Assembly (NCBI RefSeq): GCF_026914265.1
Contig: NC_069125.1
Location: forward strand, 8,349,117-8,413,116
DNA: 64,000 nucleotides
Origin: Mya arenaria
Taxonomy: Eukaryota; Mollusca; Bivalvia; Myida; Myidae
Direction of reading: 5' to 3'
Shown here: positions 37,410 to 49,810 of the stretch, in pieces
How positions within the stretch are numbered: the first letter of the stretch is position 1
Layout of the letters: each line of letters starts with the position of its first letter
Program-made: the position numbers and the translations under genes
The notes under the pieces: model-generated
Database searches by the model: none
What the model saw: only the letters and a program-made list of their open reading frames with translations
What the model was told of the DNA's origin: nothing

Positions 37410-38166
37410 CAAAAATGAATGAATCAATTAATTAATCATTCGTGCATTTATTTCATCAATGAAGCCGAAAATGTATTCGACCCTAGGAACCAAAATGTAG
37501 AACAAATGCCAAAGGTAAAGTCCGCAGTAAGGTCCGTAAACCGCAAGATGCATGTTCACAGACGCCATCTCACTTCTGCTCGACGCGGAAACGTTTGCCT
37601 GCTGTGGTACATCCTGGACCATTGCGTTTCTCCTTAGACATCCTGGACCACAACTAACTCCTCTATGTGGTAAACTTGATTAACGATTTTAACGTGCGGG
37701 CGCCCGATCGACAAAGTTGGACTAGATGCTTAAGACGTTTGACATTCATAAGTTGAATATATCCAACTTGATCATCGCATTGTAAAAACACAATCATAGT
37801 ACGTATAAATATTTTAAAATTAAACATGCGTAAATAAATTAATATTTAGTGATTTCCTGCATTCTAGTATAAAAATAGTTCAAATATTCATAAAAATGCA
37901 ATACCACTGAAGCCTTCTCTACTGGGCTCTTTGACAGCGCGGTTGTCTAAGAACCGTTTGAATAAAACCGAGACTGCCGTTTTAGATGCAAATTTAGATG
38001 CAATGTTTACTTCCAACTGAATCATACCGAACGCGATTATAAATCCAAAATACATCGACCTTCTAAATCAACTCACCAAATCTGATTTTCTCCCCATAAA
38101 AAAGCATTAACTGACATACTTCACACCATATCTTTCTTAACATTTTGAAGATTTTACTTTTTTGCA

Positions 38167-38230
<64 letters not shown>

Positions 38231-38246
38231 TAATAATAACAACAAC

Positions 38247-38289
<43 letters not shown>

Positions 38290-38400
38290 TCACCTTTTGA
38301 AAAACAATCATGCCTACGCTTCATTATCTGAATATAAATGGGAACATTTTCCATTACTGTTAAGAGCACATATCAATATGATAGATACGAGTGATTGTAA
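37410..38400. other. Unit 2-specific inserted sequence with AAT microsatellite
   Basis: Absent from unit 1. It includes the segment shared with 16910-17170 and an AAT/AAC trinucleotide run at 38166-38289. No gene is supported; the Leu/Tyr and Ile frames here come from the microsatellite. Confidence 0.6.
38166..38289. repeat. AAT trinucleotide microsatellite
   Basis: About 40 uninterrupted AAT-type triplets with one phase slip and a short AAC patch. Confidence 0.97.
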
Positions 38401-39777
38401 ACGAAGCAGTTAGCAGTTTCTGTGCATTTTGCTATCAGTATCACATATATTGCCCGCCTCTGCTTCCCCTCCCAACCCAGGGGGTTGAGTGCCATTATGC
38501 ACAATATGTCCTATAAGGGCCATCTCTATCTTGAAAAATATGAAATATGACATTATATATGTAATGTTATAAGACGGGGGGGGGGGGGTCATCAACACAA
38601 CGAGATATATATGTTCTCCATTATCAGTTTCATGACACTGATATCCGAAATTTTATGTTCCGTATGATTGCAATTACTTCTGAAAGCCCTGTTTTCGCCT
38701 TTATAGCTTTCGTCACTGTCCTAATGCTGTTATTACATATAGAGATCTTTTTTCATTCCCTATAGCCTGAGACTGTCTGAGGAATTAATAAAAAATAAGG
38801 TGTTATCGCTTCGTAAAAGCTATTGACCTATTTTATTTATTCATTCCATTTTTTTTTATAAACGCGCAATGAGCGCGGATTGTTTTATTTAATTTCCACT
38901 CAGTAGTTTTAATTTGTTTCGCCAAAAAATGCTATTCAACCTTTTTTCATCATATGTTAAAAGCATTGAAAAGCAATTGTAAAAAGTAAAAGGTTAATAT
39001 CATATGCGCCGATTTAAAATTAAATTATTATCGTAATTTCATATTATATCAATTAACATTTTGTGCAAAAAGAATAGACTCAAAATTATGCTTTTTTACG
39101 GAGTCGGTTTCTGTTAGGATCAACTTTGTTATTTTCAAAATATTTAGCAGTTCACTAATGGAGTATTTCGACAAGTAACTGCGTTATAAATTACGCTAAA
39201 ACAAAACCCTAACAACTATATCTCCATGGCGAACAGTGTATGACGAACGATGTGTCGAAAATCTTTTACCAATTAATTAATAAACGTCTAAGAGTTGCGA
39301 TTTACTCAAATATCCGAATTTATGGATCAGTTTTATACTTACTGGCCGATATGGTACATCAGTTTTAACCTCTCTGCTTTTCAGCAAACGGAAGTCAGAC
39401 AATTATTTCTAAATCCCTTAAATAAAGGCAATGACAATAAACACATTTGTTTTATCAACTATTATTCCAGAACAGAACTCAAAATAAAGTTATTATATCA
39501 CGTAGTGTTTTGGCGCACTGTTAGCATCTATACAAGTTATCCTTTCAGCGAACAGAGATATAGAAATATGACATTTAAATGTGAACACTTATAATGAGGA
39601 CGAACACTATGGGCTATTTAACTTGGATTATTTTTTACTGGAACTGTCGGTGCCTGTGTTCGCCCAAAGAGCCATCGTGGATGTGTTTGCCAATGTAATG
39701 AAAATGTTTAGGCGCCTATATTCTCTATCATTCTTTTTCAACCATCGATCCATACTGTCTCTGATCCTTAAAGTCTC

Positions 39778-39781
39778 CACA

Positions 39782-39845
<64 letters not shown>

Positions 39846-39848
39846 CAC
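39778..39848. repeat. ACGC/AC microsatellite
   Basis: About fourteen ACGC units followed by an AC run. Counterpart of the CA-rich tract at 26935-27003 in unit 1, but much purer and therefore probably re-expanded. Confidence 0.95.
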
Positions 39849-40079
39849 ATTATCACCATCGTACATGCGTATGTGTTCGTAAAAGGAAGAAAAACTGTTC
39901 AACCAACTGGTTCTATTACTACCAACGCTCAATACTGTCTCTCTTCCTTCAATAATCTCTCTCTTCCCCTCGCTCTGCCTTCCTAAATCTCTCTTTCCTG
40001 TCTTACCACCTTCTCTCTTCTCTACTGTCTGTCACAATAAACATCAATCCCACATATTCTAGATACTTAAAAATGGTAT

Positions 40080-41025
40080 ACAGCTGCTTTTAATACTTAT
40101 TCGAAAAACTACAAAAACAAGCTTAGTACCCGATATAGCTGCCCTTACAGTTAAATTAACCTTGATCACCACAAAACTAAAACAGTATTACAATATTTAT
40201 GTGAAAAAATACAAAAACAAGCTCAGTAGCCAAAAGTTCAAACATAGACCCCGTTTAATGGCACTGGGTAAACGTCAAGACACAGAACACAAAACAAAAA
40301 ATAAGAAAAAGAATAAAACAAATAATAATAAACTACTTAACTCAAAGTTTTTCAATGATTTGGGACCCCAACTATATCTGCAGACGAAGGAATACAATTC
40401 AGATTACCTAATTTAAAAACTTTTTAAATATACGATGCAGTTATTGTATGAAACTTTGAGCATCACACACAGTCTGCCTTAAACAATATAAAGATATTAA
40501 GGCCTTTGTGATAACAGAGATTCATGATAAAAAGCATCATCGTATTAAAACTGTGAAGAAATAAAGAAACAATATCAAAAATAAAACGACATGTATTAGC
40601 TAAATTTTTTCTTCCAAAAGATTACCCATGTAAAGTATTTGAAGAAGGAGACGTCACATACCGGAACTTTCCTAGCCAGACAAAGACGATTTTAAAGATA
40701 GCTTGAATCTGCAATTTTTTTATAAATTCAAAGGACTGAAAGTTATGTTATGACGCTATATCCGACTTTATATTTTGTTTAAGAAATTCATATTCAAAAA
40801 CTAGAGTGCAATTACTCTTCAAAGTATTGCCATTATATCTACGGTTTAAATAAAATCTAAGCAATTAATTGAGTCTGTCTGCCCAACTTCCTCCTGGAAA
40901 CATTTTAATTTTACGAATTTTCTTTAAAACATCACCATAAAAATCGAGGTGAGCAATACTATTAGCAATCGGCGATTTAAGACTATAATTGGACTTTGAT
41001 ATAATATTATAATGACCATTGACTA
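40080..41025 (-). mobile_element. Broken retroelement fossil (unit 2 copy)
   Basis: Same antisense retroelement as 27100-28580, including the YGDVLKKIRKIKMF-like stretch near 40920. It is cut where LINE sequence begins at about 41025. Old and incomplete. Confidence 0.6.
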
Positions 41026-41028
41026 TGT

Positions 41029-43440
41029 GCGAGATCTGCATACCTAACTGACTGTTGTCATTCGCAATAGGGACCTCCCTTGGTTTCACAACTTAATCCG
41101 AAAACCTCTTCGACAAAGACGGCGCGCTTATAGAACGGCGAAACGTATACATTCTAAAGACCAATTGTGTATATACAATCCAATACGAAATCGCGTTACC
41201 AACCTTGTTCGAACTGCCATGCAGTCACACATTATGACAAACTAGCTACACGACTTAAGGAAAAAAACATTCCCACCTCCGATTTTTGGAAAACCAAAAA
41301 GAATTTCGCTATATCAACAATTTCATCTAAAGAAAACCCTCCACTTAGGAATAACGGTACTATCTACGAATCAGATACGGACAAAGCGAACCTACTAAAT
41401 AATTTCTTCCAATCTCAGACTCTATTAAATATACCAAACAGGCCCCTCCCTTCCTCCACTGACAGTGATAATAAAAAACTACAATACTTTGTAATTTCAC
41501 TTCAAGATGTAATTGATTCAATAATGGCTCTTAAAGCCGGCAAAGCAACTGGACCAGACTTAATAAATAGCTATGTCCTGCGGGAAGTAGCAATTGAAAT
41601 TTCTTACCAACTCCTTGATCTTTTTAATCCCTAACTTCGTCTCGGTAAAGTACCATGTAAGTGGAAGGTTGCTCATGCCTGTGCTATTTATAAGAAGTCT
41701 GACCCTCAAGATGTTGGAAATTATCGACCTATTTCACTTTAAGTGTTGTCAGTAAGGTTCTTAAATTAATTTTGTATAAGTACATGTTTAATTTCTTGCG
41801 TCAAAACGACTATCTATCATCATTTCAATTTGATTTTGTTCCCAAAGACGCCACTGCAACCAGCTCGTATCGGTCTATCATTCTTTTTGCCTCGCTCTAG
41901 ACGAAGGTAAAGAAGTAAGAGCAGTATTTTGTGATATTTCGAAAGCATTTGATCGAGTATGGCATGACGGTCAAATCCATAAACTTCGTGAAAGTGGTAC
42001 GGTATTACCGGTTCTTTATTGTTATGGCTTCGTGGTTATCTCAGTAAACGTAAACAGCGTGTTGTTCTTTCTGGTTCTATGTCTGATACAGTTACAATAT
42101 CAGCTTGAGTTCCTCAAGGCTCAATTCTTGTGCCTCTGCTCTTTTGTATCTACATTAATGACATTGTTGGTGATATACAATCACATATTCGACTCTTCGC
42201 AGATGATACAACTTTATATATAATTGTCGAAGACCCCGTATTTGCTGCACAGCAACTTACTAATGACCTAGACAAAATTCATATCTGGGCTCAGAGATGG
42301 CTTGTTACATTCAATCCCGCAAAATCCAAATTGATACTATTCACTAGAAAGTGTAATAGGCATGTGCACCCCTCAATATTCATAAATAATACTGAAATAC
42401 CTGAAGTTACAACTCATAAACACTTGGGCGTCACACTTTCTCTAGGCACGATAATATTCAATCCGTCAAACAGAAGGCTTGGCAGCGAATTCACTTCATG
42501 CGATCATTCAAATACGTTCTTGATCGTAAATCGCTTGAGGTTCTGTATTTCACATTCATTAGGCCTTTGTTGGAATATGCCGATGATGTCTGGAATTATC
42601 TAACGAGGATGACTTAGAAAAAGTTCAACATGAGGCGGCAAGAATTATATCCAGTGCAACTCGTTTAGTATCTTTGACACATTTTTATGTTGAAACTGAA
42701 TTCGAGCCACTCAAAGAAAGGCGACGTAAAAATAAACTCTCTTGCAACAGCATATCTAGCTTCTCCGATTCCAAGAAGAGTTGGCGATACTGCTTCGTAT
42801 AACCTTCGCAATGCAGCTAACCTTCGAAACATTTCAAGCAAATCACAGTTGTTGACGAGTTCATTTCTGCCATCAACTATATCCGCATGGAACGCACTCC
42901 AGGAAGAAATTCGTTCATCGCTATCCTTGCCCTCTTTCAAATACAAACTAAGAACATAAAACAAGTTCCTGACTTCTACTACGAAGGTGACCGCAAATCT
43001 TGTCAATCACGAGAGGTTGCGTATGCACTGTAGCAACCTTAATGAGCATCTATTCTCAAAAATATTGTCAACAGTCCTACTCGTCAATGCGGTGAAATTG
43101 AGGACACTTTCCACTTTTTCTGCACCTGTCCATTATATAACGTCCAACGAAATCATTTCATTTGTCAGTTATCCACCGTTGGTCATTTTTTCTTCCACTT
43201 TTACACTTTGGATCGAAGGAAGCTTCATATCAAACAAACACACTTATCTTTGACCACGTCCAGAACGATATACGCCAATCTAAACGTTATTGAGTACAAA
43301 TTCCAACAAACCTTATCCCGATCCCGATCTGACCAGTCCCTGTACCACCTTCCTTATAACACCTTCCTTTTCTTCAACTTTTATCCTTTCTTCCTTCAAA
43401 CTAATTGATTTCAAACTAAAACAACTTGATTTTTACATAG
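41029..43440 (+). mobile_element. 5'-truncated LINE, Jockey/CR1-like, decayed
   Basis: Starts in the linker before the reverse transcriptase (VVIRNRDLPWFHNLIRK), so the endonuclease is missing. It continues through LKAGKATGPD, VGNYRPISL, SKAFDRVWHDG and LFADDTTLY (about 42190), HLGVTLS (about 42425) and a C-terminal region with a Cys/His-like stretch near 43090-43130. The frame changes several times and there are in-frame stops (for example near 41634 and 42107), so it is dead. The FADD box is the polymerase active site. The 3' end is uncertain. It replaces the region holding the promoter and start of the second dehydrogenase copy. Confidence 0.85.
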
Positions 43441-43687
43441 CATAGTTTACACCATACAACTATAAGATTATATTTATTCCAGTCACTGCAACATGCTCAC
43501 CAGCCTAGCAGCGTGAATGACTTATAAAAAAAGAAATATACAATATAAGCCTCAAGGCTTTCTTCTCAAATATGTGTACACTATTGTTTCGTGCATAATT
43601 TACATGTTTTTTGTTTCAATGCATTACGTGTTCGGTCTTTCTTAATTTTGATTATGCTCAAATATGTTTAACTAAATCTAACTAAGT
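43440..43687. other. Sequence between LINE and dehydrogenase remnant
   Basis: No match in unit 1. It may be the LINE's 3' untranslated region or filler at the breakpoint. No coding signal. Confidence 0.45.
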
Positions 43688-44377
43688 CTTGGACTGGAGT
43701 TCGTGAAACAGTTTCTGTCCCTTCCTAACTCTCCAAAACACGTGTTTGCAGGATGCAGAAATCCAGACAAAGCAGAGGTAAGAAACCATAGAGAAATTTA
43801 TTTTCAACGTTCATGTACAGTTAAAAATAATTACTTGTAATTATCAAAATAATTGATCTTATTAATACAACTGTGGAATTAGTTGCCGTTATTGTAACTA
43901 GTTAAAGAAGTGTATATCCTAAAAGTATTTTTCATAGCCTAATTGGTTCGTAATTATTGTAACATCAGTTGAAACACAGAACAATAACTAGAACAAAACT
44001 AAATCCTCTTAAGAACATTCATCGTTGGCGCGGGAGGGAGGGTCTTCGACATAAAATTACCATGTTTCTTAATACGCGAAGAATATCATATCTTTTAATA
44101 AAAGCAAACATACAGACATCGTCGTTTATAAAATTTAAGTCAATGTCATTATGCAATCATTAACTCTTACGGGTCGCACAAATTAAGACTCGTTTTAATC
44201 GCACCGCCGACAAGAGTAACTACGGAGCTTATGAAATATGAAAATAATTACTTGTCAAAATAATCTTCTCAATACAACTGATAAAATTATTTGCCTTTAT
44301 TGTAACGCGTTTAAGAAATGTATATCATGAAAACATTATTTCTTAGCATCATTGGTTCGTGAACATTGCAAGATCCA

Positions 44378-44723
44378 GGGGCGTAGCTAGGCCTAGAAAA
44401 CTTGTAGGCCTCCTTCAAGATTTCTTTAAAAATAGAAGCAAAATGGTACAATTTCGGAGCATTCCAGGAGAAAAAAGGCACAATTACATCCATTTTATAT
44501 GCACATTACACATACTTAATTATATATGCAATTATTACAATAAAATCAAGCAATAAACACCAAACTTGTTTTGGTAATACATGTAATAAAACAAGCTTTT
44601 GAGTTGTTCAAAGTGTTTGAGAAGCTATTAGTTTTTATTGCAGTTTTGGTTTATTTAAATTTTGTCATTTTTCAAATAAGTGTAGGCCCAGGCCTACAAG
44701 GCCTATATATAGCTACGCCACTG
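44378..44723. mobile_element. MITE with CAGGGGCGTAGCTA ends
   Basis: The left end CAGGGGCGTAGCTAGGCCT and the reverse complement of the right end CAGTGGCGTAGCTA form imperfect terminal inverted repeats around a 346-bp AT-rich body. AGATC flanks both sides and may be a 5-bp target-site duplication. The termini resemble those of hAT-like MITEs, but hAT elements make 8-bp duplications, so the superfamily is unsettled. Inserted in the first intron of the pseudogene. Confidence 0.75.
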
Positions 44724-44923
44724 AGATCAGTTGAAATACTAAACAATATCTAGAAGGCTTTTTATTGGTTTGTTTTCGATACAAAAAATTCTATATATCT
44801 AAATAAGCAAAGGACATCTTTTAATAATTGCAAACATAAAGTCATCGCCTTTTAACAATAAAGTTAATGTAATTATGTAAAAAGTACCTTATTTACGGTT
44901 TGAACAATTTAAGACGCGTTTAA

Positions 44924-45283
44924 AGCTGCACTCTCACAGATTGAACGCTTTGAATTTATCTTTTTTGCTTGGGACGAGCCAATTTTTGCGCAAATCCATC
45001 GAAACCAGTTATATAAGACTGCCGACAAAATATTAAACCGCAGATTTTTTATATTTAAGTTCAAAAATTGATGTTTTATGCATTTTTCTTACACCGTTAG
45101 TAACGTTAGTAACGGTTTAAGCCATAAAACATTAATTTTCTAACAGAAATATGAAAAACTACGATCTGATTTTTTGTCAGCAATCTTATAGCATTGGTTT
45201 GAAGATGTTTACGCAAAAATTTGCTCTTTCCAAGACAAAAATAAAAAAAGTTGTAAAAATGGTAAATCTGTGAGGGTGCAGCT
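44924..45283. mobile_element. Foldback MITE with TTAA target site
   Basis: The terminal inverted repeat AGCTGCACTCTCACAGATT pairs with the other end with one mismatch. TTAA lies on both sides (44920-44923 and 45284-45287), as in piggyBac- or Kolobok-type transposition. The 360-bp element is palindromic almost throughout, with its centre near GTTAGTAACGTTAGTAACGG at about 45096-45115. No transposase. Confidence 0.88.
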
Positions 45284-46019
45284 TTAAATAACGCCGACAA
45301 CGGTATCAAACGAGATAATTCAGATGAGATTGGTATATCCTATGGTTCATATTCTAAATTGCAATATTTTAAAACCTCTACTATAAAACGACGTTTTTAA
45401 GATTTTTACACCGAATCCGTGCTTGTGGTTATAATCGATGATTAAGATGTTTTGTCGTTAAACCAGGATGTAAAACAATTAAAGGAGTGTCATTTCTAAC
45501 ATTTTAATTTAAATATTCTTTCCCTGTTTTAAGTTTAAATGTGTGCATTGAATGCGTATCTAAACGAATAATTTGTAAATAGGCGAACGATCTTTAAAAT
45601 ATTTGTTGGATAAAGAAAAAACAGACGAGGCATTTACAACGCTCAACCCTTCGACAGTTATACAGCAATTTTTGTTTCTCCGTAACACAATCTGTAGAAA
45701 TGTTGATTATTATTGAGAATTAACGTACTTATATGATTCATATGAAATAAAAAGACTGTGTTTTACTTCTTATTTTCATAGGCTTTGCATGAGCTACAAA
45801 AGATTCACAAAAACTTGACAGTGATCTTTATAGGTAAGATCTATTTAGCGATTCAAATTATCATACTGGACCCAATTCCTCGAACATTCTTAGTCCCTTA
45901 AAACAAGATCAAGCTAAGCATTATCTTTTGGATATTTTTCATTGTGATTTTATAAGTGTTCTCATATTTTTAAATCACATTAACAGCACTTTTGCTAAAG
46001 GAAGTACGATTAAACTGTA

Positions 46020-46648
46020 CTCGGTGAGTATCTAAATCGGAACACTTTCGGCAATATCTTTGAAATGTTTATAGTTAGACTTGCACCACGACTACTAAAT
46101 TTTCAATCAGCATACCATGATTCAAGACCAATTCGTTGATATAAATGGCATTTTTCAAGATACTACCAATCTGCATGAAAAGTACGTTATTAACCGCACA
46201 GTCAAAGAATGTCATTTTTGTCATCGGAGTACCTAAATAAGGAACAGTATTATTCGTTATTTATTTTTATGTATTCTTTCAAAATTATTGCTACATGTTT
46301 TATTTTGGTAAATTAATAACTTATGTTATTTCCAGCTTGGTTTTGTCGTTTTTGTCAGTAAAATTTGAAGATTTAAGTAAAACAAATACAGGCTGTACCA
46401 GTATGCTGTGATTGTAGCAAGAATGAAGTCATCCCACCGCATACCATGTATTGACATTTGAACATGAAGAACTCTGAATGATAGCAGTATTTGAAATATT
46501 TACCAGAGAATCATGTTCTTTAGAACTTGTATCTAAGGCAAGCGTCTTTATTGATTAAAATCGTAAATGAGCTGATCGCGGTCGGAAAAACGCTTTTATA
46601 ATGGGTGTTCTATATTAAGGTGCTGTTCTGAATTAAGTACTCACTCAG
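46020..46648. mobile_element. MITE with TA target site, Tc1/mariner-like
   Basis: The ends CTCGGTGAGTATCTAAATC and, in reverse complement, CTGAGTGAGTACTTAATTC match at about three quarters of positions, and TA flanks both sides. Unit 1 has the uninterrupted site (TTAAACTGTAACG at about 30828), which proves an insertion after the large duplication. The 629-bp body has no coding frame. Confidence 0.78.
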
Positions 46649-47419
46649 TAGCGCTTAAATTCTTTTTCAATCAATGCTTGTTCTATTGGAAAACAAAATT
46701 TAAAAATAACCTTATTGGTGGAATGATTATTTATAGATCTAAATGACACGAGTAAACTTGAAGAAACAGTCAAGGTTGTCCAAGGAAAACCGGGTGAAGG
46801 TCAAGGACTGAATATTCTTCTTAACAATGCTGGTGTTGGAAATCGTGACAATCTGGAGAAAGTCAACCAAGAATCGATGATTGAAAACTTCAGAACAAAT
46901 GCGGCCGGTCCATTAATGGTTTCAAAGGTAAGAGGTTATTGTTGCTTTTGCGCATTAAAAATATAAATAGCCTTTGATTTTAACTTATCATATTTGTCAT
47001 CCAGGGAGAACTTGTTCTTGTTTCAAAATGATTGAATAAAGTCAAAAAGGAGGAAATCAAGAATGATATTCATAGTGATTCTTTAATGATATATAATCTA
47101 AAACTAATAAATAAGCATCTTTTAGTAAAAACTATGTCTTTAAATGGAACTATGCTTTTAGATTGATGCAAATATTTAATTGAGTTTGATTGTTTTTTAA
47201 AATTGTAGGCTTTCCTTCCGCTGCTTCGGTCTGCGGCGTCACAGGGAGGCTCTTTGTCTGTTACAAACGCAGCGATAATCAACATCAGTACTGGTTTGGC
47301 TTCCATTACTGAGACCGACTCCGGTGGGGTATATCCCTACAGAACATCAAAGGTAAAAATCAATGCTGTCAATGAAATAAGTAAAGGCCAATGATAATTT
47401 TTTTAATGTGTATTGTCAT

Positions 47420-47645
47420 TCTGGTGTGAATGTGAATTTACCTTCTGATGTGAATGTGTGTTGACGTTCTGATGTGTAAGTTTATTGAAATCGTGATGTG
47501 CATGTGTATTGACGTTCTGATGCGTCTGTGTGTGGACGTTCTGATGTGTATGTTTATTGAAATTCTGATGTGTATGTATGTGTATGTGTATTGAGCTCTT
47601 GATGTGTATGTGTATTGACGTTTAGATTTGTATGTGTAATGACCT
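47420..47645. repeat. 24-bp minisatellite
   Basis: About nine diverged copies of GTTCTGATGTGTATGTG followed by TATTGAC. It occupies the place where the last dehydrogenase exon should be and is absent from unit 1. Confidence 0.88.
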
Positions 47646-48010
47646 ATCAATCAACAGTATAACAATGTAAATAAAACACTTGCAGACTTAATACAGAACT
47701 CCATACAGTGTTTTGACGTCGGGTGACGAAATGATGACCGATGTGCAATTACACAGAAATAAGCAACAAAGTTGCCATATAGAGCCACTGTCAATGACCT
47801 CGTTAGTGTGTTTTCAATTGTTTTGAAATGTAAATTAAGTTTATTTGGTATCGGTTTGATATTATCTAGTAGAATACCGACGAAGATAAGTTGCTAGCTA
47901 TTTTTTATCACATAAACGGATTAATACCTTTTTTTCATGAAAACTGCAACCAAATGAATCACGATTTAAACAGGAGTTACTTCATGGACGAGCCCAGCGG
48001 AAGAGTATGT
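47645..48010. other. Short spacer before the unit 2 minisatellite
   Basis: No coding signal; I searched it for the missing last dehydrogenase exon and did not find it. The end, from about 47885, matches unit 1 near 33300-33400. Confidence 0.55.
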
Positions 48011-49810
48011 TTAAGCGCACATGTGTCAAAGCCGAACAGACACACATAACAATATGCATAATGAGACACTTAAATATACGCAAATCACGGAATTTAACCA
48101 AAAGCGAATATACACTAAACGACACAGACAGCGAAAAAGACAACGAGACGGAGAACGAGATATAGAAAAGACAAACAGCGAGACAAACCGCGTGACGCAC
48201 AACACTACGCACAAAAATGCTAAAAATGAGACAAACAACGAGACCCACAGCGACACACACAACGAAAAATTTCATGACAAACAACACTACACATAGTGCT
48301 TTGCAAAACGAGACAAACAACGGGACAGACTACACTACGCATGATGCTTCGCAAAACGAGACAACCAACGAGACAGACAACACTCAACACACAACGAGGT
48401 ACTCAACAAGACACACAGCGAGACACATCATGAGTCACACAACACTACACACAATAATGCGCATAGCGAGACACATCGCGAAAAAAACAAACCCAGACAC
48501 ACAACATAAAGCAAAATGATGCACAATGGGACACCCAACTGGACGAACAACCAGATACACAACACTACGCACAATAATGCGAACAACCAGACACACGGCA
48601 ATACGCACAATTATGCGCTTATTAAGACAAACAACACTTCACACAATGATGAGCACAGCGTTGAACATAGCGAGACACACAATAATACACAACGAGAAAA
48701 ACAACACTAGGCACAATGAGACAAACAGCGAGAAATACAACGATGCAAACAGGAAGACACACAATAACACGCCAAATTCTGTTTACAACGAGACAGAGCG
48801 ACACACGATAATACACAAACGAGACACACAATACTACACGTATAACCGAAAGAAACAGCTTGAATAACAAAGAGACAAACAGCGAGAAGAAAAACACTAC
48901 GCACAAAGATGTTAACAACGAGACACACTACACAAATTAATGCGCACAGCGAGTTATACAACTGTACGCACAATCAATGAACCGCACAGCAAAACACACA
49001 ACACTACGCCTAATGATGCGCAAAACGAGACATACATCGAGCTACACAGTTTGACACACAACACTACGAAAACTGATACGCGCAGTAAGACACACAACTC
49101 TTCGCACCCTAATGCTCAAGCGAGACACAAAGTGACATTCACAACGAACCCAACAACGAGACACATAGCGACACACAGAAAGAGACACTAAACATGACAA
49201 ACAACACTACGACGAAACGCGCTACGAGACACACAGGGAGACAAACAAGACTATGCACAACATTGCGCAATCTTAGACGAGCAAAAGGACACACAACGAG
49301 ATAAACAACGAGACACAAAACGAGACACGAAACGAGACAAACAACACTACACAAAATGAAGCGAACAACCAGACACACAACATTACCCACAATTATTTTA
49401 ACAACCAGACACACAACATTACGCACAATAATGCGAACAACCAGACACACAACATTACGCACAATAATGCGAACAACCAGACACACAATAATACGCACAA
49501 TTATTTAAACAACCAGACATACAATAATACGCACAATGATGCGAACAACCAGAACACAACATTACGCACAATTATTTAAACAACCAGACACACAGTAATA
49601 CGCACAATAATGCGAACAACCAGACACACAGCATTACGCACAATGATGCGAACAACCATACAAACAACACTTCGCACAATAATGCGATTAACCAGACACA
49701 CAGCACTATACACAATAATGCGAACAACCAGACACACAACACAACACACAATGATGCGCACAATCAGACACACAATGATGCGGACAATCAAGCACACACA
49801 ACTACGCACT
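48010..49810. repeat. 12-bp-modular minisatellite with 36-bp units (unit 2)
   Basis: Same position and same module vocabulary (CGAGACACACAAC, ACTACGCACAATGATGCG) as the unit 1 array. The most regular part, about 49360-49760, has a 36-bp unit, ACAATAATGCGAACAACCAG plus 16 bases, about ten times. The rest is degenerate. Open frames on both strands are a by-product of the period. Confidence 0.92.

Larger units (their letters stand above)
43688..47352 (+). pseudogene. Second short-chain dehydrogenase copy, start and last exon lost
   Basis: Remnant exon 1 at 43688-43776 begins at LGLEFVKQF, so the ATG and the TGANRG nucleotide-binding motif are gone. Exons 45782-45833, 46737-46927 and 47209-47352 are complete, in frame and keep their splice sites; they encode LLNNAG, INISTG and YPYRTSK. 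The last exon, with the AALN and HPGW region, is not found downstream; a 24-bp minisatellite and unrelated sequence follow. About 9 of 64 residues differ from the intact gene in exon 3 and 5 of 48 in exon 4. Here the copy has the canonical NNAG and the intact gene has NNAA. A chimeric or regulatory transcript cannot be excluded. Confidence 0.85.

Noticed and set aside
38063-38369. Poly-Leu/Tyr/Ile membrane proteins
   Set aside because: Translations of the AAT microsatellite.
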